Shown here in pieces: positions 1 to 8,713 of a stretch of DNA of 64,000 bases. Within the stretch, counting starts at the first letter, position 1. Every line of letters begins with the position of its first letter. The DNA is from Magicicada septendecula (taxonomy: Eukaryota > Arthropoda > Insecta > Hemiptera > Cicadidae), in the NCBI GenBank assembly GCA_034769895.1, contig CM068367.1:705654885-705718884 (forward strand), written 5' to 3'. The position numbers and the translations under genes are program-made. The notes under the pieces were generated by a model. That model searched no databases, had not been told where the DNA came from, and saw only the letters and a list, made by a program, of their open reading frames with translations.

Positions 1-354
1 TTTTTTTTTTAGCAAGGGTAATTTTGTTTGTTTGGCAAACGATAACAGCCGCAAATTCAAACAGAATCAAATAATGTTTCGCATACAGCCCTGAATTGTA
101 GATTTCTCAAGATCTGTTGATTTTGGTGAAGATCGGTTAAGGGAAAGGGGTAGTTTACCTGTAACGTTTTATGTTTTAACAAGGGTATTTCCTATGGCAA
201 ACGATAACAGCCTCAAATTCAAACAGAATCAAAAGATTATTTGCATACAGCCCTAAATTATAGAGTTCTCAAGACCTATTGTTTTTGGTGAAGATCGGTT
301 GAGGGAAAGGGGTAGTTTACCTGAAACGGTTTTTTTTTAATCAAGGGTAATTTT

Positions 355-676
355 ACTTCCATGTTTCTTAAGGAAATGGAAGTATGGTGATGGCAAAAAA
401 AATCGTGTTCGAGATTATTGCAGATTCTGATTGTACTACACTCCAAAGATGAAAAAAGTCATTTTTGAAAGGTGTCTGTGTGTGTGTCTGTAGATTTTTT
501 ACTTCCATATTCCTTAAGGAATGGAAGTATGGTGATGGCAAAAAAAATCGTGTTCGAGATTATTGCAGATTCTGAATCTACTACACTCAAAACATGAAAA
601 AAAGTCGTTTTCCGAAAAGTGTGTGTGTGTGTGTCTGTCTGTCTGTCTGTGTGTCTGTCTGTGTGTCTGTAGATTT
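355..676 (+). repeat. Block B pair (reference copies), palindrome plus TCTG microsatellite
   Basis: Two tandem B units start at 355 and 501. Each has arms ACTTCCAT and ATGGAAGT around TTCCTTAAGGAA or a close variant. ATGGTGATGGCAAAAAAAATC, a TTGCAGATTCTGATT stretch and CCGAAAAGTGTCTG follow, then (TG)n/(TCTG)n ending TCTGTAGATTTTT. All 68 starts seen: 355, 501, 3955, 5718, 6223, 8875, 9016, 9696, 9842, 13516, 14549, 16402, 20562, 20704, 22338, 23016, 23163, 23342, 26218, 26366, 27032, 27180, 32655, 32797, 34429, 35101, 35249, 37879, 38027, 43027, 43169, 43355, 43502, 44234, 46260, 46402, 46588, 46735, 47792, 47938, 49167, 49309, 49495, 49642, 50374, 52401, 52543, 52729, 52876, 53608, 55635, 55777, 55963, 56110, 56840, 57019, 59035, 59177, 59856, 60004, 60146, 60332, 60479, 61538, 61686, 61869, 63430, 63572. 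Confidence 0.93.
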
Positions 677-1168
677 TTTTCTATGGCAAACGATAACTGC
701 CGCAAATTCAAACAGAATCAAATAATTTTTGCATGCAGCCCTGATTTGCAGAGTACTCGCGACCTATTGTTTTTGGTGAAGATCGGTTGGGGGAAAGGGG
801 TAGTTTACTAGCAACGGTTTTTTTTTTAGCAAGGGTAATTTTGTTTGTTTGGCAAACGATAACAGCCGCAAATTCAAACAGAATCAAATAATGTTTCCCA
901 TACAGTCCTGAATTGTAGAGTTCTCAAGATCTGTTGATTTTGGTGAAGATCGGTTAAGGGAAAGGGGTAGTTTACCTGTAACGTTTTATGTTTTAACAAG
1001 GGAATTTCCTATGGCAAACGATAACAGCCGCAAATTCAAACAGAATCAAAAGATTATTTGCATACAGCCCTAAATTGTAGAGTTCTCAAGATCTATTGTT
1101 TTTGGTGAAGATCGGTTAAGGGGAAGGGGTAGTTTACCTGCAACGTTTTTTTAACAAGGGTATTTTCT

Positions 1169-1325
1169 ATGGCAAACGATAACAGCCGCAAATTCAAACA
1201 GAATCAAATAATTTTCTGCATACAGCCCTGATTTGTTGAGTACTCAAGACCTATTGTTTTTGGTGAAGATCGGTTGAGGGGAAGGGGTAGTTTACCTGCA
1301 ACATTTTTTATCAAGCGTATTTTCT
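1169..1325 (+). repeat. Block A satellite monomer (reference copy, 157 bp)
   Basis: This is one representative of roughly 250 monomers. It runs from ATGGCAAACGATAAC to the same words in the next copy. In order it holds GCCGCAAATTCAAACAG, an AT run, TTGCATACAGCCCTGA, a variable TGTAGAGTACTC-type stretch, GGTGAAGATCGG, two G runs ending GGGGTAGTTTACC, and a poly-T stretch ending in an AAGGGTA-type word. Lengths of 157-165 bp are not multiples of three, so any reading frame changes at each copy. Subtypes differ at CAGCCGC/CTGCCGC, at CAAATAAT/CAAAAGATT after the conserved middle, and in the joining stretch (TATTTTCTATGG, TGTTTGTTTGG or TTAACAAGGGTATTTCCTATGG). Confidence 0.95.
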
Positions 1326-2100
1326 ATGGCAAACGATAACTGCCGCAAATTCAAACAGAATCAAATAATTTTTTGCATACAGCCCTGATTTGTAGAGTAC
1401 TCGCGACCTATTGTTTTTGGTGGAGATCGGTTGAGGGGAAGGGGTAGTTTACCGGCAACGGTTTTTTTTATAAAGGGAAATTTTTTTTTGGCAAACGATA
1501 ACAGCCGCAAATTCAAACAGAATCAAATAATGTTTCGCATACAGCCCTGAATTGTAGTGTTCTCAAGACGTTTTGTTTTTGGTGAAGATCGGTTAAGGGA
1601 AAGGGGTAGTTTACCTACAACGTTTTTATAACAAGGGTATTTTCTATGGCAAACGATAACAGCCGCAAATTCAAACAGAATCAAATAATTTTTTTGCATA
1701 CAGCCCTGATTTTTAGAGTACTCAAGACCTATTGTTCTTGGTGAAGATCGGTTGAGGGGAAGGGGTAGTTTACCTGCAACGTTTTTTTAACAAGGGTATT
1801 TTCTATGGCAAACGATAACTGCCGCAAATTCAAACAGAATCAAATAATTTTCTGCATACAGCCCTGATTTGTTGAGTACTCAAGACATATTGTTTTTGGT
1901 GAAGATCGGTTGAGGGGAAGGGGTAGTTTACCTGCAACGTTTTTTATCAAGCGTATTTTCTATGGCAAACGATAACTGCCGCAAATTCAAACAGAATCAA
2001 ATAATTTTTTGCATACAACCCTGATTTGTTGAGTACTCGCGACCTATTGTTTTTGGTGAAGATCGGTTAAGGGGAAGGGGTAGTTTACCTGCAACCTTTT

Positions 2101-2329
2101 ACGTTTTAACAAGAGTAAAGTACTTGAAAATTTATTTAAACTTTTTCAAACAATGGTAATTGTTAAAAATAAAATAATTTTGTTGCCAAGCAATAAAATT
2201 AAAATTTGTTCATTTTAATGTACATCATGTATAAGAGAAAATATATCGCGCTTGGCAGGCGATATTAAGATTTAAATATAAATCTTAGAATATGGAAGTC
2301 ATGTATGGTTCTCCATACCGATATTTTTT
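2101..2329 (+). repeat. C2 spacer (reference copy)
   Basis: The left part (ACGTTTTAACAAGAGTAAAG, then GTACTTGAAAATTTATTTAA) is the presumed element tail. The middle holds TGCCAAGC at 2184-2191 and its exact inverse GCTTGGCA at 2250-2257. The right part (AAGATTTAAATATAAATCTT, a near-palindrome, then GTATGG-TTCT-CCATAC, a hairpin) is the presumed head of the next element. C2 differs from C1 only in the segment between about TTCATTTTAATGTA and ATAAATCTTAG. Confidence 0.88.
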
Positions 2330-2785
2330 CTATGGCAAACGATAACTGCCGCAAATTCAAACAGAATCATATAATGTTTCGCATACAGCCCTGAATTGTA
2401 GAGTTCTCAAGACCTATTGTTTTTGGTGAAGATCGGTTAAGTGAAAGGGGTAGTTTACCTACAACGTTTTTTTAACAAGGGTATTTTCTATGGCAAACGA
2501 TAACAGCCGCAAATTCAAACAGAATCAAATAATTTTCTGCACACAGCTCTGATTTGTAGAGTACCCAACACCTATTGTTTTTGGTGAAGATCGGTTGAGG
2601 GGAAGGGGTAGTTTACCTGCAACGTTTTTTGTCAAGCGTATTTTCTATGGCAAACGATAACTGCCGCAAGTTCAAACAGAATCAAATAATTTTTTGCATA
2701 CGTCAGTGAATTGTAGAGGACTCAAGGCCTTTAGATTTTGGTGAAGTTCAGTTAAGGGGAAGGGGTAGTTTACCTGCAACCTTTT
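2330..2785 (+). repeat. Array block: about three A monomers
   Basis: Three A monomers. The first matches the 11671 block for about 80 bases and then departs, marking the right edge of the 9341-offset duplication near 2411. The third is a subtype with GTCAGTGAATTGTAGAGGACTC next to the tail. Confidence 0.85.
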
Positions 2786-2890
2786 ACGTTTTAACAAGAG
2801 TAAAGTACTTGAAAATTCATTTAAACTTTTTCAAACAATGGTAATTGTTGAAAATAAAATAATTTTGTTGCCAGGCAATCTGAAAATTTC
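2786..2890 (+). repeat. Element tail without a following head
   Basis: It carries the left part of block C through TTGCCAGGCAAT, then passes straight into unique DNA instead of a head. This places the right-hand limit of the repeated tail at about 2890 and makes it a likely true array or element boundary. Confidence 0.75.
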
Positions 2891-3430
2891 TGATTTTATA
2901 CCACAAAATCTGAAAAGATTATACGATAGTTTATGAAATGGTTAATAATACGTCAGTGGAAGGTGTAATGAGAAATTAGCAGAAATGGAAACCTGGGGAA
3001 TGTTAACTGTTCTGTAGATACAATTTTGTCAGAATGTTTGGAAATGATCATCAACATTGAAGAAAAAGTAAGCATATTAAGAAACATATGTAAGTACTAT
3101 TATAAAAAAATAATGTTTTTTTTTTGATAAAGTCATTTTGATTATAAAATATAAATATTTACAACAAGAAAAGAATTTTCAGTTTTCAAAATTTAAATAT
3201 ATTTTTATAAAACAATGGGTTCTTCATTGAGGTGGGGACCATGTCACTCACTCCATCTCAAGCCTCCTCTCCCATTTTGCAGAAAAAGAGGACCCTGTCA
3301 AGGCTGATACTTTGACGACAGTGACAGGGCTTTCCACCAAATTCAGCAGAGTGACAGGTAGGCCCAACTCTGATTGGCTCCTCAGATTTCCCCAGCGTTA
3401 GTAGGTTCTATGAAAATATTTTATTTCAAA
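2891..3430 (+). other. Unique sequence with a GC-richer island
   Basis: No repeat block is seen here. The first part is AT-rich and contains a 51-codon open stretch at 2972-3127. Bases about 3230-3415 are clearly more GC-rich and hold a 56-codon open stretch (3231-3401), an 8-bp inverted repeat (CCCTGTCA at 3293-3300, TGACAGGG at 3322-3329) and splice-like borders (TTTTGCAG ending 3282, CAGGTAGG from 3355). I do not recognise the product. It could be host exon sequence, a fragment of another transposon, or neither. Confidence 0.5.
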
Positions 3431-3690
3431 AATGATTTTAATTATAAATCTTAGATGTGTTTTATAAATCTCATGTTTTATGTTTTAACATGGGTAATTT
3501 TTTATATGACGATCCATAACTGCCGTAAATTCAAACAGAATCAAATAATTTTTTACATATGTGCCTGAGCTATAGAGAACTCAATGTCTGTTAATTTTGG
3601 TGAAGATCGGTTACGGGGAAAGGGCAGTTTACCTGAAACATTTTTTGTTGTAACATGAGTAAAGTACTTAATTTAGATAAAGTATCCTGA
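3431..3690 (+). mobile_element. Minimal one-monomer copy of the element
   Basis: An AATGATTTTAATTATAAATC head (from 3431) is followed by a single diverged A monomer (about 3481-3640). A tail begins near 3641 with GTTGTAACATGAGTAAAGTA and continues to about 3690. Unrelated DNA lies on both sides, so this looks like one complete small insertion. It has no B block, and the head lacks the GTATGG/CCATAC hairpin present in other copies. It is non-coding, so if mobile it must have been moved by proteins made elsewhere. Confidence 0.55.
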
Positions 3691-3874
3691 TAAGATCTTA
3701 ATAATCCACTGTAGAAACGTAGATGAAATATCTATAAATGAAGAGGCTAGTTGAACGGGCTGGGGGTAATTTTCTATAAATCAAAATTATAGTTGAAGGG
3801 GGAGGGGATAATATTTTTTATATGTGTACTACGTTATTGGCAAGAAAGAAGTATTTTTGTGTTAAAATTCCTTC
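3691..3874 (+). other. Unique AT-rich gap between two elements
   Basis: No match to A, B or C is seen. It contains two G-rich patches (GGGCTGGGGG, GAAGGGGGAGGGG) and AT-rich DNA. Probably host flanking sequence. Confidence 0.5.
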
Positions 3875-3954
3875 CCTGGCTGTTTGGCTGAAAATGATTT
3901 TAAATATAAATCTTAGAATATGGAAGTCATGTATGGTTCTCCATACCGATATTT
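3875..3954 (+). repeat. Element head, old copy
   Basis: CCTGGCTGTTTGGCTG, AAAATGATTTTAAATATAAA, then ATGGAAGT and the GTATGG/CCATAC hairpin. It is shared with the right part of C1, although the DNA to its left is unrelated to C1. That supports a real 5' limit of the element near here. Confidence 0.75.
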
Positions 3955-5475
3955 ACTTCCATGTTCCTTAAGGAAATGGAAGTATGGTGATGGCAAAAAA
4001 AATCGTGTTCGAGATTATTGCAGATTCTGATTGTACTACACTCAAAACATGAAAAAAAGTCATTTTTCGAAAAGTGTCTGTGTGTCTGTCTGTGTTTCTG
4101 TGTGTGTGTATATTTTTTTCTATGGCAAACGATGACAGCCACAAATTCAAACAGAATAAAATAATTTTTTGCATACACCCTGATTTGTAGAGTTCTCAAG
4201 ACCTATTGTTTTGGTGAAGATCGGTTAAAGGGAAGGGGTAGTTTACCTGTAACGTTTTTTTTTAAATCAAGGGTAATTATTTTCTATGGCAAACGATAAC
4301 AGCTGCATATTCAAACATAACCAAACACTGTTTTGCATACAGCCCTGAATTGTAGAGTTCTCAAGACCTATAGTGTTTGGTGAAGATCGGTTAAGGGAAA
4401 GGGGTAGTTTACCAGCAACATTTTTTTTTAATCAAGGGTAATTATTTTCTATGGCAAACGATAACAGCCGCAAAGTCAAACAGAATCAAATGATTATTTG
4501 CATACAGCCCTGAATTGTAGAGTTCTCAAGACCTAATGTTTTTGGTGAAGATCGGTTAAGGGAAAGGGGTAGTTTACCAGCAACATTTTTTTTTAATCAA
4601 GGGTAATTATTTTCTATGGCAAACGATAACAGCCGCAAATTTCCAACAAAATCAAATAATGTTTTGCATGCAGCCCTGAATTGTAGAGTTCTCAAGACCT
4701 ATTGTTTTTGGTGAAGATCGGTTAAGGGAAAGCAGTAGTTTACCAGCAACATTTTATGTTTTAACAACTGTAATTTTTTCTAAGATGAACGATAACTGCC
4801 GCACATTCAAACAGATTCAAATATTTTTTTGCATTCGTTCCTCAATTGTAAATGACTGAGGGCCTGTTGATTTTGGTGAAGATCGGTTAAGGGAAAGGGA
4901 TAGTTTACCTGCAATATTTTATGTTTTAAAAGGGTAATTTTATTTTTATGACGAATGATAACTGCCGCATATTCAAAGAGAATCAAATAATTTTTGGCAT
5001 ACGTTCCTGAAGTTTTAAGTAGTCAAGGTTTGTTGATTTTGGTGAAGATCAGTTAAGGGAAAGGTATAGTTTAACTGCAACATTGTATGTTTTAACAAGG
5101 GTAATTTTTTCCAGGACGAACGATAACTGCCGTAAATTCAAAGAGAATCAAATAATTTTTTGCATACGTTCCTGAATTATAAAGTGCTGAAGGTCTAATT
5201 ATTTTGGTAATGATCGGTGAAGGGAAAGGGGTAGTTTACCTGCCACCTTTAATGTTTTAACAAGAGTAATTGTTTATATGACAAACGATAGCTGCCGTAA
5301 ATTAAAACATAATCAAATAAGTTTTTGCATACACCCCTATATTGTAGAGACCTCAAGGCCTGTTGATTTTGGTTAAGATCGGTTAAGGGAAAGGGGTAGT
5401 TTACCAGCAACATTTTATGTTGTATGAAGAGAAATTTTTTCATGAACGATAACTGCCGTAAATTCAAACAGAATC
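3955..5475 (+). repeat. Old element body: B plus eight diverged A monomers and a fragment
   Basis: B at 3955 is followed by A copies starting near 4120, 4283, 4448, 4613, 4780, 4946, 5110 and 5275. They are spaced ~163-167 bp apart and clearly more diverged from each other than copies elsewhere; later ones have lost the GGCAAACG word (for example ACGAACGATAAC). A ninth copy stops abruptly at CAAACAGAATC, at 5475, so the element is truncated on the right. Confidence 0.85.
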
Positions 5476-5717
5476 GAATAAATCTTTATTTAAATATACA
5501 AACAGTTTTATTATACAGGAGTTGCGTATATGTTTGATATATGAAATATAGGAAAATCAATTCAGTCAATAAGTATCTTCTAAATAATGTTTCAATAACG
5601 CCTATTTTTATCGTGTTATTTTAGTTTATTTTATTGGGATTGATTTCAGGATGTTATCACACGTTTTTCAAACAGTTTATAAAGATAGCAATGTTGTTTA
5701 GTGTTAACCTGTTTTAT
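5476..5717 (+). other. Unique AT-rich sequence
   Basis: No A, B or C similarity. It starts in mid-monomer and ends exactly at a B palindrome, so both edges are repeat breakpoints. It holds AATAAA words but no convincing gene. Confidence 0.55.
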
Positions 5718-6060
5718 ACTTCCATGTTTCGTAAGGAAATGGAAGTATGGTGATCGCGAAAAATCATGTTCGAGATAAAGGCTGATTCTGATTGTACTAC
5801 CCTCAAAACATGAAGAATAGTCACTTTCCGAAAAGCGTCTGTGTGTGGGTGTATGTAGAATTTTTTCTATGGCGAACGATAACTGTCGAAAATTCAAACA
5901 GAACCAAATAATTTTTTGCATATGCACCGAAGTTGTATAGGACTCAAGGCCTATTGATTTTGGTGAAGATCGGTTAAGGGAGAGGGGTAGTTTACCTGCA
6001 ACGGTTTACGTTTTAACAAGATTGATGTACTTAATTCTGATAAATAAAGTATACTGAAAA
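5718..6060 (+). repeat. Old headless copy: B, one A, tail
   Basis: B from 5718 has a damaged palindrome core (TTTCGTAAGGAA) and a short microsatellite. One diverged A follows (about 5861-6006). The tail has the older ending (GTACTTAATTCTGATAAATA), which resembles the tail at 3641-3690 more than the C1/C2 tails. No head precedes it. Confidence 0.75.
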
Positions 6061-6160
6061 GAAAATCATACATAAAACATCATTCAATTTGTCAAACATA
6101 AAACACAATTTACAAGGAACACACATAACTTGTTAGAAATTATCGAACCGAATTCAAGTA
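6061..6160 (+). other. Unique gap between old tail and head
   Basis: AT-rich DNA unrelated to the other C middles. It shows that the segment between tail and head is not part of the element itself. Confidence 0.5.
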
Positions 6161-6222
6161 AATGATTTTAAATATAAACATTAGAACATGGAAGTCATGT
6201 ATGGTTCTCCATGCAGATATTT
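6161..6222 (+). repeat. Element head, old copy
   Basis: AATGATTTTAAATATAAAC, then ATGGAAGT and a slightly changed hairpin (GTATGGTTCTCCATGC). It abuts a B block at 6223. Confidence 0.7.
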
Positions 6223-8461
6223 ACTTCATGTTCCTTAAGGAAATGGAAGTATGGTGATGGCAAAAAAAATCGTGTTCGAGATTATTGCAGATTCTGATTG
6301 TACTATACTCAAAACATGAAAAAAAGTCGTTTTTCGAAAAGTGTCTGTGTGTCTGTCTGTCCAAGTGTCTGTCTGTCTTAGATTTTTTTTCTATGGCAAA
6401 CGATAACAGCCGCAAATTCAAACAGAATCAAATAATTTTTTGCATGCAGCCCTGATTTGCAGAGTACTCGCGACCTATTGTTTTTGGTGAAGATCGGTTG
6501 AGGGAAAGGGGTAGTTTACCGGCAACGGTTTTTTTTTAGCAAGGGTAATTTTGTTTGTTTGGCAAACGATAACAGCCGCAAATTCAAACGGAATCATATA
6601 ATGTTTCGCATACAGCCCTGAATTGTAGAGTTCTCAAGATCTGTTGATTTCGGTGAAGATCGGTTAAGGGAAAGGGGTAGTTTACCTGTAACGTTTTATG
6701 TTTTAACAAGGGTATTTCTTATGGCAAACGATAACAGCCGCAAATTCAAACAGAATCAAAAGATTATTTGCATACAGCCCTAAATTGTAGAGTTCTCAAG
6801 ACTTCTTGTTTTTGGCGAAGTTCGGTTGAGGGGAAGGGGTAGTTTACCTGCAACGTTTTTTTAACAAGGGTATTTTCTATGGCAAACGATAACAGCCGCA
6901 AATTCAAACAGAATCAAATAATTTTCTGCATACAGGCCTGATTTGTTGAGTACTCGCGACCTATTGTTTTTGGTGAAGATCGGTTGAGGGGAAGGGGTAG
7001 TTTACCGGCAACGGTTTTTTTTATAAAGGGAAATTTTTTTTTTGGCAAACGATAACAGCCGCAAATTCAAACAGAATCAAATAATGTTTCGCATACAGCC
7101 CTGAATTGTAGAGTTCTCAAGACGTATTGTTTTTGGTGAAGATCGGTTAAGGGAAAGGGGTAGTTTACCTACAACGTTTTTATAACAAGGGTATTTTCTA
7201 TGGCAAACGATAACAGCCGCAAATTCAAAAACAGAATCAAATAATTTTCTGCATACAGCCCTGATTTGTAGAGTATTCAAGACCTATTGTTTTTGGTGAA
7301 GATCGGTTAAGGGGAAGGGGTAGTTAACCTGCAACGTTTTTTTATCAAGCGTATTTTCTATGGCAAACGATAACAGCCGCAAATTCAAACAGAATCAAAT
7401 AATTTTTTGCATGCAGCCCTGATTTGCAGAGTACTCGCGACCTATTGTTTTTGGTGAAGATCGGTTGAGGGAAAGGGGTAGTTTACCGGCAACGGTTTTT
7501 TTTTAGCAAGGGTAATTTTGTTTGTTTGGCAAACGATAACAGCCGAAAATTCAAACAGAATCATATAATGTTTCGCATACAGCCCTGAATTATAGAGTTC
7601 TCAAGATCTGTTTATTTCGGTGAAGATCGGTTAAGGGAAAGGGGTAGTTTACCTGTAACGTTTTATGTTTAACAAGGGTATTTCCTATGGCAAACGATAA
7701 CTGCCGCAAATTCAAACAGAATCAAAAGATTATTTGCATACAGCCCTAAATTGTAGAGTTCTCAATACCTATTGTTTTTGGCGAAGTTCGGTTGAGGGAA
7801 AGGGGTAGTTTACCTGCAACGGTTTTTTAACAAGGGTATTTTCTATGGCAAACGATAACAGCCGCAAATTCAAACAGAATCAAATAATGTTTTGCATACA
7901 GCTCTGATTTGTAGAGTACTCAAGACCTATTGTTTTTGGTGAAGATCCGTTAAGGGAAAGGGGTAGTTTACCTGTAACGTTTTATGTTTTAACAAGGGTA
8001 TTTCATATGGCAAACGATAACAGCCGCAAATTCAAACAGAATCAAAAGATTATTTGCATACAGCCCTAAATTGTAGAGTTCTCAAGACATATTGTTTTTG
8101 GTGAAGATCGGTTGAGGGAAAGGGGTAGTTTACCTGCAACGTTTTTTTAACAAGGGTATTTTCTATGGCAAACGATAACAGCCGCAAATTTAAACAGAAT
8201 CAAATAATGTTTTGCATACAGCCCTGATTTGTAGAGTACTCAAGACCTGTTGTTTTTGGTGAAGATCGGTTAAGGGGAAGGGGTAGTTCACCTGTAACGT
8301 TTTTTTATCAAGCGTATTTTTTATGGCAAACGATAACAGCCGCAAATTCAAACAGAATCAAATAATTTTTTGCATACGTCCCTGAATTGTAGAGGTCTCA
8401 ATGACTTTCGATTTTGGTGAAGATCGGTTAAGGGGAAGGGGTAGTTTACCTGCAACCTTTT
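6223..8461 (+). repeat. Array block: B then about thirteen A monomers
   Basis: B at 6223-6390, with CCAAGTGTCTG interrupting its microsatellite, is followed by A monomers of the normal, well-conserved type. The A1-A2-A3 order seen elsewhere is repeated here. Confidence 0.9.
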
Positions 8462-8713
8462 ACGTTTTAACAAGAGTAAAGTACTTGAAAATTTATTTAA
8501 ACTTTTTGAAACAATGGTAATTGTTAAAAATAAAATAATTTTGTTGCCAGGCAATAAAATTATAATTTTTTCATTTTAATGTAATATAATATTTTTCATT
8601 TAATACAGCAATAAAAAGGCAGGTAAGACACAGCCTGGCTGTTTGGCTGAAAATGATTTTAAATATAAATCTTAGAATATGGAAGTCATGTATGGTTCTC
8701 CATACCGATATTT
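8462..8713 (+). repeat. C1 spacer (reference copy)
   Basis: Tail, then TTGCCAGGCAA at 8544-8554 (palindromic around a central A), an AT-rich stretch, GCCTGGC at 8633-8639 (inverse of GCCAGGC at 8546-8552), TGTTTGGCTG, and the head with the GTATGG/CCATAC hairpin. AGGCAGGTAAGAC just left of GCCTGGC matches a splice donor by eye, with no evidence of use. Confidence 0.9.

Larger units (their letters stand above)
1..2100 (+). repeat. Array block: A monomers with one B pair
   Basis: About eleven A monomers and the B pair at 355-676. It is nearly identical to 9342-11441 (offset 9341), including rare variants such as the poly-T length at the left edge. It ends in a C2 spacer. Confidence 0.9.

Noticed and set aside
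1270-1300. Telomere-like TTAAGGG/TTGAGGG words
   Set aside because: They occur once per A monomer inside a longer unit and never as a tandem hexamer.
3875-3954. tRNA-derived SINE head
   Set aside because: No A-box or B-box promoter words in a tRNA-like arrangement were found in the head or in C.
5476-5717. Gene fragment in the AT-rich unique segment
   Set aside because: Stops occur in all frames and there is no codon-like composition.
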